Under the pieces are notes generated by a model that saw nothing but the letters and a program-made list of their open reading frames with translations, was not told where the DNA came from and searched no databases. A program made the position numbers and the translations under genes. From Lamellibrachia columna (taxonomy: Eukaryota > Annelida > Polychaeta > Sabellida > Siboglinidae), in assembly GCA_963662155.1 (NCBI GenBank), contig OY759271.1:36020527-36084526 (forward strand): 64,000 bases of DNA, given 5' to 3'. Every line of letters starts with the position of its first letter. Within the stretch, counting starts at the first letter, position 1. Below are positions 1-29,500 of this stretch, one piece after another.

Positions 1-689
1 GTCAACAGTCTTTAGCCCCGCAAGTACTGACCATGTGAATAAGGTCCACTGCCCACTTAGGATGCAGTTTGAAAAAAATCTATGCATGACACATTTCCTG
101 AACTTAGGTTAATTCCTGAGTTTTTATAAACCAAATATGTTAATTATTAAATTATCCTAAGAGAAAAGTCTATTTATAAACAAGATACATTAATATTGTG
201 TTCACATCATATCTAAATAATTTATCATGGTTGATTAACAATTTAAATTGACATTAGTTGTGCTAAAATTAATTCATTGAAAATATCGGTGTTTGACAGT
301 GACTAGCGTATTTTTTAACATACCGAGTATTTACTATTGATGCATGCCGTATGGGACATATATTGCCGTGGCATTATTTTCAAATTGCAATTCCATTTGT
401 AAACATCAGATGTTGCACTGACCAGTGGCCTGCTAGTGTAGCTTTTTGTGTGGACTTGAACTACTTAGCAAATTGTTGTGAAACACTGACCACCTTGTGC
501 CAGACGAGGTCATGACTCCACTAACCAACTGCCGGGGCTGTGACCGGTCTAATTGACCCCATCAATGTTTGATCTCGTCAGTTGTTTTGATGCGACCGAG
601 GGACTAGAAACAGTTATTGTTTTTGTTGACCTCAGTTACAATTATTTTATTAGTTGTCGTGCCAACTGTCAATCGTCTGAGCAACAGCA
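1..689. other. Unassigned AT-rich DNA
   Basis: No open frame, splice-bounded exon or known repeat is recognised here. Confidence 0.4.
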
Positions 690-1257
690 ACATTGACATG
701 ATTCAAGGACGGAAACATTGACATGATCCTTGGACGGGAGCATTGACATGATTCATGGATGGAAACATTGACATGATCCTTGGACGGAAACATTTACATG
801 ATCCGGGGACGGAAGCATTGACATGATCCGTGGACGAAAATATTTACATGATTCATGGATGGAAACACTGACATGATCCGTAGATGGAAACATTGACATG
901 ATCATTGGACGGACGTATTGACATGATCCGTGGATGGAAGCATTGACATGATCTGCAGACGGAATCATCGACATGATCTGCTGACGGAAACATTGACATT
1001 ATTCATGGATGGAAACACTGACATGATCTGTGGATGGAAGCATTGACATGATCTGCGGACGGAAGCATTGACATGATCTGCTGACGGAAACATTGACATG
1101 ATCTGCAGACGAAAACATTGACATGATCTGCAGATGGAAACATTGACATGATCTGCGGATGGAAGGACTGCTGTTTACTATGATCATCTTGGTAGGAATC
1201 TCTTCATGACATGATCTTTGGACTGAAACATTGACGCGATCTGCGGACGGAAACATT
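690..1257. repeat. 25-bp minisatellite, about 22 copies
   Basis: Degenerate tandem copies of a 25-bp unit of the form GGAAACATTGACATGATCTG plus CGGAC. Subtypes differ at the CCGTGG/CTGCGG/CTTTGG positions. Open frames across it are artefacts of the repeat. One interruption lies near 1165-1205. Confidence 0.9.
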
Positions 1258-1386
1258 GTCATAAGTCATTTGATATTTTTTGAAAGTGATATTAAATTAA
1301 TTATTTTCTGAAGTTGCTCTTTACAAAAAGTATAAACACTAACATACTCCAGTATGCAATGCAGATGTTGGAGGTTTGGGAGGTAC

Positions 1387-1394
1387 ATATATAT

Positions 1395-1446
<52 letters not shown>
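1387..1446. repeat. (AT)n microsatellite
   Basis: About 60 bp of almost pure AT dinucleotides. Confidence 0.95.
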
Positions 1447-1449
<3 letters not shown>

Positions 1450-1921
1450 TGTATCCTGTTTTTATATGAAACATAAATATGCTAAATCTTGTTATTTCAA
1501 ATGGAAAATTCTTGGTAAAGTACATATTTTCTTGTGTTCATCAGACAAATATAAATGTAGCAAATTTATATTATTTTAATTTCGGGTAAAACCTACCAGA
1601 TTTGTTTGTATACATTTCATGGCCTCATAGATAAACCAATGAGAATGTTATATGGATTTATAGTTATGGCTTTATACATAATTTTAAGTCACGAATACAA
1701 ATTTCAACCAAAAAATGTGGCAGTTCTGTGAACTTGTTGTTATGCAGTGTTATAGAAAGATGGTACGACAGAATCAGGAATAACTTACTTGCAGTCTGTC
1801 AGTTTATTGTCCAGTTTGCTCTTTTGGGAGCAGTTAGAGGGAAACGTAATGCTGCTGTAGAAATATGAAGTGTCACATAAATCTACCTCTTCGTAGTGTC
1901 AGGAAATTTAATCTTATGACT

Positions 1922-2166
<245 letters not shown>

Positions 2167-3091
2167 AATCATATACAAGTTGCACACTGTTTATTCCAGT
2201 ATTGCAGCTTCTCCCCAGACTGTGATAGACGTTCTCAGCAGTTGTTCTTGCCTTTACATGTACTTCACTGGGATTTATAGGTGCTTATTTGCACTGGCTA
2301 TGGTGTTTAGACATTTATCATGCTGTATATAGTACCATGATTTAATATTTTTCTGTAGCAATGATGACTCTAATTCTTGCTCCTACTTGAGCTGTCAGAT
2401 TCACGGAGTATAGCAAGAGCTAACCGACCAAATACTATTTATGTATGTACCAAAGCCAATTGCTGAACAAACTGATTAAGTTATTAGATGGCAATTCATA
2501 ATTTTTTATCTATCATTTACATAGACAAACACATTGTACAAGCGTGCCTTTGTTCGTATTCAAGCAACAATATACAAACAACTGATATTGTTCATATAAG
2601 TAGCCAAATTCCTTTTGACACCGTCACAAACAGATACAATGTATTGGCAATATTACGTTTGCGTTACTTCAATATTTTATCAAATGTTTTGTGGTACGCA
2701 TTTAAAAAAAAATTTAATGTACACATGTATGAGGATTTTTGAAGCTACTGAATTAAATCCATTATTACATACCGTTGATATCATGGGAACATGTTTGCTA
2801 AAAACCACAATATTTATTTAACTGTTTGCTTTCTTAATGACAAGGCTTAACACATTTGTGCAGCTATTAAGTTGATTAGCAAATATAATTGTTGAAATTC
2901 GCACAAAACAAAGCTTTTGATATTTGTTGCTGATCAGTAGGTTGCATGTTAGCACTGTTTGTTGACAGGAACACGTCAGTCAGATCTGTCAGTACAACCT
3001 TATAAACTGTTTGGTGTTTCATGTTCACAAGTTGACTTAATTAAATAAAAGGGTGTATTTATATAAAGGGTATATTATATGTCTGTATGTA
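2167..3091. other. Unassigned DNA
   Basis: AT-rich sequence with only short, unconvincing open frames. Nothing recognised. Confidence 0.4.
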
Positions 3092-3243
3092 CAGCGGCCT
3101 CTTGCTAGACATCCACTTAAAAGGAACAACTTTGAAATCCCTGTTTTTACCTGCACTGTGCCAATGGATAACAGGAACATTGAATATATGGAACAGATTG
3201 ACCAAGTCCTAACATGTTCCTTATAGCAAGAACTGATCCACTG
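3092..3243. mobile_element. 152-bp Tc1/mariner-type MITE with TA duplication
   Basis: Flanked by TA on both sides (3090-3091, 3244-3245). The left end CAGCGGCCTCTTGCTA matches the inverted right end CAGTGGATCAGTTCTTGCTA with a small gap. A related copy lies at 56649-56752 (shared GACCAAGTC..AACATGT..CCTTATAGCA). It has no coding capacity. Confidence 0.7.
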
Positions 3244-6200
3244 TATATAAATAAATACTGTATATATACATAACATATTTATAGACAATGTGTGTATGTC
3301 TATATGGGAATTTCCCTCAAGAGTGACAACTTAATTAGTACTTTTAGTACAACTAATAACTAGACCAGGAACACACTGTAAATACAGTTTACTTTTCTTA
3401 CAGCTCACGCACCGTCTTACAGTTCACATGTCATCTTACGGTTCACACACCCTCTTACAGTTCACATGCCGTCCAGTCGGAATGTAACCACTGATAATAA
3501 AGTGAACACAAAGTGTCATAATAATAGAATAACTAACACAGACACACAGACACACAGACACACTATTGAACACTGGCAGTTGTAAGAATAAGCTGGCTTG
3601 TATTCTCAACACATTATAAAAGTACATAAAACACAGTAAATAGTTCAGTATAGTTAGTTCAGTGTCCTGGCCCTTCTCTAATAAGGCCACTGGCCAGAAA
3701 GAAACCTATTCGATACTTAACCAGCTGTAGCCAATTCTGGCCAGAACCCTGACCCATTCGGTGGACCAGCTTTCACGAAACTAGGCCAACAGTTCTTTGG
3801 AATATGAAAACACATCCGACTACATATTCAGCTGGTCCCATATCCAAACTTTGTAAAAATAACGTTGCACTAGACATCACTTAATCCCCCGAATGGGAAA
3901 TAACCTTGTTTTTGCAGGTCGCTTTGAGAGATGCTAACGAATAAATATTTTGAACGACATATAATATACAGGTGTATCAGATAACCTTTCTCAAAAGCCT
4001 GTACCCAACCTTCTTGATGGCCCTTCACAAACAGACGTCCTTCCATACTGAATCTCAAGTTTGGGCTTGCATAATCACCAAGGGATGGTAAATGCAGTAC
4101 GAGTTATATACTTTTGCCCATCAGTTGTGTATTACTTATCTTCTCTTCACAGCAGCGTTACATATGTCTCTATATTTGTCTATGTCACAATCAGCTGCCT
4201 AGGGCCTGGGTAACCGAGACTACCAAATAAAAAAACAGCCATTCTAAACAAGTATTGAGTAAATTAATGTCTGTGATGAACACATTGCAATTGAGATGGA
4301 CAGCATGAGTAGCGACTGCCATTGGGAGCATTCATTCATCATTGCATGGGATGAGTCTGACAAACATAAAAGTATTTCATACAAGTTTTAGCCATGGACC
4401 AGTTGAAAAAAATCTGATCTCTGACAATATCCGAGTTACTTTGACCATCTGTAATAAAAATGCAACATTTTTACACACCCCAGATTACTTTGCCATAATT
4501 GATGAACATCTGGTAAAAGTCAGTGTCATTTGGTGCAAGATCACGTTCTTGTCAGTGCACTGTGATTTCAACTGCTCAGTTCACAAGAAATGTTACAGAA
4601 GAGTCCCAACAAATTGGCCAGTGGGGAGACATTGGACAAATGTCATATCATAGTGGCACTGAAATAAATGACATAGCTCTCACACGTAACATTGATCACA
4701 TACACAAATTAGAATGGATACATACGTATTGTATAGAAAAACAGTGCAAATAAAATGTGCCCCAAATATACATTGAGTGAACCTCTTTATATCCAGTATT
4801 CGCCATAATAAGCGAACAGTACACTTGAAAAAAAATTGTGCCATGAAAAAAAGCATAAAATTTTTTTTATTCTTTAGACAATTAGGTAACTGTTGAACAC
4901 TAGTCGTGTCATTTGGTGACTAGTGTAGAACAACCGAAAAGTGGTACCAACTGTTTAACACCAGATGGCGATACTTCAGTTGTTCCACGCTAATCAAATT
5001 ACAATAATGATGCATCTTGTTGATTAAAAAAGGTGTACCCTAATTATGGCATGTATGCTTAATAGGTCAAATACGGTATGTCTATTGAAACTATCAGTGC
5101 ACAGTGTTTGTTGTTTAAGGCTGTCGATTCAAAGTTTCAAATCATGTGTCGTAGGCAGCAAAAACATAGTAATTTTTTAAGAATGCGTTCCCTGTGGACT
5201 GGTCTTGATACACCCTCAAGCGGATCTTACCACAACACCAGGTTAAGCCCAAAGTGGACACTCCTCTAAAACAGATCAATTAACCACACAAATGTGCAAT
5301 ATTTCATAAAATGGCCTAAATTTTATCATCAAATTATTAATGTGCAATAATCAATCAACATCTACTAATCACTTCTAACATGCCACAATTTTTCCCTGAG
5401 TTTTTACAATGGGTTTTTCCAAAAAGTTACAGAATACAGCTACCTCAAATTGTACTATTTTGAAAATTGACACCCAACGATTTCCTGACCATCAAAAACT
5501 GGTACCTTCACCTTAAAAAAAGCAATCACATACAATAACCATTGCATAACTGGTGTCAAGACAAAACTGTTGATAGATTTTGCCACAACAGAAAATCAGA
5601 ATAACACCAAGAAGAGAATTCTTTGTACATGACAATTACTACACCTGCCTATACAAGATCTGTCATCCACACATACAAAATACATTACTTCATCTAGGAA
5701 ACATCTCAGACTGGAAGACAAAGCTACCACATAGGATCCATAACACAGACACATTACAGCAGGCAGAAGTTACCAATTAATTAGATTAATTTTGTACACA
5801 TTACTATGATAATTTAACATTCCCATGCAAAATGCTGAACAGTATGTGCTACAGCAGAGATGGTCAAGTTCTGTGGAAAAGAACGACGATACGTGGTGGA
5901 GAAACATTTGATATAACAAATCCATGTCCACAGGATTCCCTACACATACATTTGGTTGTTTTGTATACAGCAGGCAACTGATATTGACTGTTGCCATTAA
6001 TTACAGTTAATTCGCCTACTATTCACCATAGATAATGACCATATTTTACATTGCAGACAAAACTGGGTATCATCACCCGAACATCTTTATCATGTCGGCC
6101 TGATCTTTGGAACTTCACATAAATAGTATAGGAAGATTTGGTTAGTTTGGCTGTGTATACAGTTGACGGAGTTCCTGCGCATGCAGCAACAATATGCTCC

Positions 6201-7227
6201 CACATACACTGCGGGCAACTTGCTACATCTAAATACAGGTTAGGCTGGGAAACGGGAAAATTCATAACATAAAATAATAATTCATACCAAGTGCACATGA
6301 ACATTAAATAACCCTTGATTACTTGCATTGTCTATCAGTGGCACAGTGACGCATATATTTGATTCATACAACATACATTTCATGAAATCCAACTACGTCG
6401 AGGACGATTCACTGCCCTACAAATGCTAAACTGGTCAACACAAGTTTAGCTATAAATAATTTGTGCATAACTGAAGTAGTACATGGTGAATTTCTGGCAC
6501 GGTCCCTTTGTGCTTTGACGTCTGGTTCCATGATCAATATGTAAAGTGATGACTAGTAAAACGATATTGTGACAATGACAACTGTGTGGTGACCAGAATA
6601 AAGGGCTGGTTTCTGGGTCAAAAGTTATCAAGTCAACCTAGTAGTATTACATAATTAATGTTTGAAACGAACAGTTATTTGCAATTCTGTGCTATTGGCA
6701 TAACAGCCTCCCTTGGGTGGTATTGTGCAGGGGACGAGTGAATCAAACAGCACATCGCCAGACTGTCTGACTGCCAGTCATACTTTAAACAAGGAAACTG
6801 ACTACACAAGAGAACTGTTGACAGTTCAATATTTAGTGACATTATTCCATGATATCAGAGGCCATTTATTCAGTTTAGATATCTGCTGACTTTAGTGTTC
6901 AAATAATCCAAACAAGGACAATGGGTAATAGCTACGTAGCATTGTAGTATTACCTGGAGATTATATTCTTATACAGTAAAAGTCACAAAAACATGTTTAC
7001 AAGACATCAAACTTTCCAATCAGAATTGGCGTCATTATTCAGCTAACAGGCACAGCCTTAGAGATAAGATTAATCACTATTATATGGTAATAGTTATATT
7101 GGTTAGTTTAACATAATGCCCGGCTCCATCATTTTGGCTGCTGCCGAGTATTGTAGGTGAACGGCAAGACACATGTTGCACTGACATGACACTAAGGGAT
7201 TCATGAGGAGTGGAGGTCTACCAGTTG
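3244..7227. other. Gene-poor DNA including the likely PHF21A 3' UTR
   Basis: Only short frames without domain signal. An AATAAA on the minus strand (6865-6870) lies about 360 nt past the PHF21A stop and is a plausible poly(A) signal. Near 4780 there is a possible old mariner end (GAACCTCTTTATATCC). No other gene is recognised. Confidence 0.4.
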
Positions 7228-24164
<16,937 letters not shown>

Positions 24165-25129
24165 CTTGGAACGTGTACCGTAACCTATTGTTGCAAATCA
24201 CAATAGCTAATGCGTGTGCCGAATAAACAAAACATCTGCCGGAACTCTCGCGTCGACTTGAGGCCGCCGCTCCGATCAGGGAACACAAAACAAATCTTCC
24301 GAGGCGGTCAGACCCGTCACTCTCCGCCGCTGCTATTAACTCGCGCAAAGCTTATCAGCGTTTAGCTCAAAATTGTCCAAACTCCGATAGCCTGCTAAAA
24401 CAGCAGCCTTACACCGTTTTAACAAGTTATTAAAAATAAATGTCGCTAATACTTTGGGAGAAAACAATTGTTTTGAACTCCAATCGTTGCCCGAGCTCCG
24501 TGATGAGGCAGCAATTACCTAAGAAAAGTCCCGGATGTTCTATGTGAGAAAATTAGGTCCCTATTTAAGAACTATTTTGTTTTGCTTTTTGTATGAATAT
24601 TATAATTTATATATATATATAATGGGTAAGAAATGATGTTTAATATAAGACATTACTAAAAAAACGAGAAGGATAAAATCCATTCAACTATCTTCTAAAA
24701 TCGAACATTATTCTAACGTAACGGTGTCCACCTGCTACTGCGTAATAATACATGAATTGTGAGCGAGCCAAGTGTCGTTCCAAAATGGCAGTTTTTAGTA
24801 GGGAGCGTTTTTGACGGTTGCAACACTCTCGTGTTTAATTCAGGCAAGGAAACACTTGTGAATAGTAAAGCAAACACCAGGCTTTAATACGTTAGTTGCA
24901 TTTATATTTGGCTTGTTAGTATAGAGAATGCTATATTAACGAACATTTTCAGACAGCATGATTAGCAAGAACCGTCCCCTAAGGCTTAGCCTGGCTAAGA
25001 CTAAGTCAGTGGAAGTTCCATGCAGGACAGGTGTAATCCACGTGGAAATTACCGTGAATGTGTATCACCAATTGACATGTGCTCAGATAACATTGTACAC
25101 AAATCGAATTGAAAGCAACAAATACTGTT

Positions 25130-25261
25130 GAAATGGTTTTCGATTATGAGCTGCTTAAACCCTTTTGTTTTGGTGCGCTGCCAAGCTTGGCCTTGGCTTG
25201 GGTCTCCCGAGGTTTTTGGGCAATACGACACAATTGAAGTATTTTATATGTTATTATTACG
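25130..25261 (+). mobile_element. LINE 3' tail fragment (family A)
   Basis: Contains GATTATGAGCTGCTTAAACC, TTTTGTTTTGGTGCGCTGCC, GGGTCTCCCGAGG, GAAGTATTTTATAT and a terminal TTATTATTA run. It matches the 3' end of the LINE at 48463-49560 (in reverse there) and shorter pieces at 46962-47030 and 54750-54808. Confidence 0.75.
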
Positions 25262-25877
25262 TATTTCTATTGGTGCTCGTCACCTTGCAGTCTAGTTTCC
25301 TTCCTTTTATTTAGTTTTGGCTAGTAATTAAATATAAAATGGCCATTAGTCGTTACAATCATTTTAATGTGTTACATTTAATATTAAAACTATCCTCAAT
25401 AGATTGAGCCTATCGCGAATCAGGTTCGATGATGTCCTAATAATATTTAGTGTGTGAATAGTTTAAGTAATATTCGCAGTCGATTTAATTAAAAGGTGCA
25501 TATTTTTGCTGAAGTTAATGACAGAATTGACTTGTCATTAAATTTCGTAAGGCTCAAAATAGTGGATATCCAAAACGGTAAAAACTTTATGGGGTAAAGA
25601 CTGATCATGGGCGTGACTTCCGTCCTCTCCCCGATCACATGACAAAGTTATGAAACTTCATAAAAGGGGGAAATTTGTGAGTTTTTAGTGTTTCCATTTT
25701 CACTTCAGTAAATTCTGCATGCAGGATTAAATAATTTAATAGTTTGTCTGATGTTTTCACAGAAACTACATAAAAGGTTGCACAAACAAGCTAGCATGTT
25801 GTAGTGGATACTAGGTAGGTTTGAATTTTTTTATTTTTAAATGAGACGAGCAAATAAATTGTGAGGATGTATTTTAA

Positions 25878-26305
25878 AGTGAAACAAAAGTCATGGTTTT
25901 GGGGGCTATGCACCTAAAAGAGATAATAAAACTAACCATGTGCAACTAAAATCAAGAATATCACGCCAGTGGTTTACTCAGAATGTGTTAAAAGTCTGAG
26001 ATTCTGGTCATTTCTCCAAATGGCCAAAATATGCTACATTTGGACGAGTTTGGACGCAAATAGCATGGCCATATCCTATTGGCAAGTACAAGAATAGGTG
26101 TATACAAATATATTTAATTTTTCATTTGGTGATCAAATTGCCAGAAAAGAACACACGTGACGTATCTAAAAGTATGGTGCGACCCATGAAATTAAGATAT
26201 GTGTTCAACAAGATTTTCGTAGTAAACTACTGGCACGATATTCTTAATTGTAGTTACACATGGTTATGTATGAATAATTCTTATAGGTGCATAGCCCGTT
26301 TCGCT
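25878..26305. mobile_element. TTAA-flanked MITE, copy 1 (428 bp)
   Basis: Flanked by TTAA (25874-25877, 26306-26309). The inverted ends of about 90 bp begin AGTGAAAC/AGCGAAAC and include GCTATGCACCTA and GAATATC[A/G][C/T]GCCAGT. A second copy is at 45861-46485. The TTAA target with AG-starting ends suggests a Kolobok-type rather than piggyBac origin (inference). Confidence 0.85.
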
Positions 26306-26585
26306 TTAATTAGGTAAGAACTACAAATACAGTATTTTAATAATTTTACATCATAATGTTATTTTTTAAGATACCGTATTTTGAAATTGTGATCACAGTT
26401 TTCTAATTATTATTTTCTTGTAATTGACAGTCTTGAGTCATAATATCGATGATCACGTATATTACCAGACAAAGATGTGATGTAGCATAACCATTGGACT
26501 TCTGGAAATAATTTTGTTTTGTGTCAATTATTATTCCAGACGATAAATTCATCACCTCTTAGGAAGATATACCTGAAACTACGAC

Positions 26586-29500
26586 ATGGCGAAGCGAGCT
26601 GCTAATAATTACTTGACTGACCAGAATTGGGACGAGGAGGAAGAGCAAGTAGAGGTAATGTGGTTATCATTTGTACAGGTGATACAAACCAGGCCAAGCT
26701 TTCGTTTACTCCCCTATTTTGTGTGATGTCTCAATATTTTCAGAGTCCAAAATCTCTGGGAAGCTCAATGGCACATACATATTTTTTAAGACCAGTGTAT
26801 ATGTGTGTGTAATTTACATTTAAGACAAAATTAAGGGCCTGACCAAGCACACATAGAATCTGTATGGTTATGCCATTAATTATCTGCACACGATATGCAG
26901 TGATGCACATTGGGCTCATATATCGGACATAGATCGATTAAACTTGAAAATGTCCTATCAACGTGGCCTTGATCAGGTCATTTGTCCGATAAAATTATCG
27001 TCGGAGTGGTCATGTGTCCTATCTTTTCTATAACTGCAGACACTGAGAACAACTTTTACCGAACTCTTTTTGTTTGCTAGTTCAGATTCGCTATTCAGCT
27101 GCATTGGCAATTCATGCTAACGTGTCATATATTTTTGGCCCTGAAGTAGGCACTTCAACAATAATAGACATTTTAAAAATGCAAAGTACTTCGGTTACTA
27201 AGCACAAAGCTGTTTTAGAAAAATCTTAAGTTCATTGGTATTTCAGTTATGCGATCTCAGCCAGTCTAGATCTTGCTGGTTTGAAATACGCTTGCTGACT
27301 TCCTGCATATCTTTGTCGAGGGCAGTTAGGAATGTTGTTCATGGACGCCCTCGCCAGCCAGTAGCAGATGTGAAATATTGGTCTATGGACAGCTGTGCAG
27401 GGGCTTCACGTGACATGCGAAGCACATGTCTAAAACATGCAGGCGTGTGCACGCAAGCACACACTGAAACACACACATACTGAAAAAATTATTAAAGTAT
27501 ATGTACAAATAAAAAAGTTACACAATTTTAATCACATTTATTGAAAGAAAAATGAAAACCGAAAGTCTTGCCTGTATACGAGATACAAAATGTTTACAAA
27601 TTTTTACCATATTAAAATGGCAATATCTTTGGATCTAATAAAGATATATTAATAAAATAAAAAGTTTTTTGTTTCTTTACATGTCACCTTTTATGTAAAT
27701 TAATTGCCATTGTTCTATCATATTTAATTTTTGTGGAAGTGCCTACCTGAAGTGGCCAATAATTTTTTAATCCACGTGATTGATATCTTGGTACTAAATT
27801 TTTGGTGCCTCTCTGTTTTAGTATTTAATTTGTTACCAATGTGCCAAATCATTAAAAGTGGTGCTGATTGCAATATGTGATTGTATGTAAATGAAGAATA
27901 ACATTTGTTCACCTAATAACTGCAAAACGCTTCATTTTTATTAGTATTGTTCTTTATAACTACACCGAATTGCACACTGTATGCTGAACTAGTTACTACT
28001 AGTGCTACTGCTCAAGTCGCAAAGTGCAACCAAAATCAATGAGTATCTTTCATGGTAGAATGTCCTATTGTTTTTCTGGAGTCAGGACATTGTGTCCTAT
28101 TGATTTCAGAGGTTCAGGACATTTTGTCCTATCACTTATGTTTTCAGTGTGCCTCACTGGATATGGTATTGTATTATTGGTTAGAAGGGCTAGTTTGTTT
28201 TTACATTGTGCACTGTTAAAAATATTTGTAAGAATACAATCTTATCTCACTTAGAATACTTTTTTTACATAACCTACAACCAGACGACTTATGTTTTGTG
28301 AAGACAGTAGTACTGCTGTTATCTTACATTATGATTGTTTGTGATTGTCGCTCCAATAGGCCGGCACATTCACTGCTGCAAGTGTGGATGTCATACAGAA
28401 ACGACAGATCAAAACGGCAAAGAGAAGGATTGCCAACGATGGACAGGTTGGTTCATCTACCTGTCTCTATCGTCTTGTCATTTGGTATGGAATTATGTCA
28501 CTTACAAATACTATAATACATCTTTCATTGGTTTAACTTAAAAACCTTTCAGTGATTGTACAAAAGGTATTCATAATATTCATAATGCACGGTTCTTATA
28601 TTTATTATTATTTATAATCCCCAGGTATGCTTGTTCCGTTGCACATCATCTCAACTTCTGTGGAAGTGATGCTACCGTTTCGAAATGAAACTTAGTAAAA
28701 ATTCCATCACTGTAGATTGCCAAGTACATTTGCTTTGTTGTATGATAAATGCAATGCTTTTTTTTAGTCATCTGCCTCTGCCTTCAAGGGATTTTCTGGG
28801 TTCACATCATTGACGGCCAACAAGCCGGCATCATCAGCACCTTCGTTCAACTTTGGCACAACTACAACGTCAAATATCAGTGGCCTATCCAGCACGAAGA
28901 GTGGCAACAACAATACAACAACGACGACAACAAATACGAATGGGACGTCTAATAGCAAGTATATGCAACAGCTGAAGCGTCTGAACGAGAGTGTGACACA
29001 GTGGATCAAGGATCATGTTGACAGCAATGCCTACTGTATCCTTACGCCGATCTTCCGTGACTATGAACGTTACCTGGCAGACCTGGAGAAGACCTACCCC
29101 GAGAAGGGTGACAAACAGTGCGAGACCACAACAACATTTTCTGATAGCAGCTCATTTGCCACTGCTACTTTACCCGCATTTACAAGTGAGTCATCTGCAT
29201 ACGTACACTTCTGACGTGGTCTGTATGGTTTAACAAAAAGTTGGTTCGTGTATTAGCAGGACCAAAAGTCGGCATTAGTTCAAACTTCCATCAGTATTAG
29301 TCATTAGGCCACAAGCTAATATTGATGATATTCATCCACCATTACCCATATAAAGCAGGGTTTTAAATGATTTGACTAATTGCCCAGGACAAAGGAATGA
29401 AACATAGATTTTAAGAAGAACAAATATAAATCTCCATCTTACCTGTTACCAGTATTAAGAATTAATAACAATGTGTCTGCTACAGTCAACCCTTGCCTGC

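Larger units (their letters stand above)
24165..26585. promoter_or_regulatory. Head-to-head spacer between PHF21A and NUP50
   Basis: 2.4 kb between the two start codons, which face away from each other, so both promoters must lie here. The PHF21A-proximal part (24165-24520) is richer in CpG. A possible splice acceptor (attattccag, ending 26540) suggests NUP50 may have an untranslated first exon. A LINE tail and a TTAA MITE have inserted between. No sharp core-promoter motif is claimed. Confidence 0.5.
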
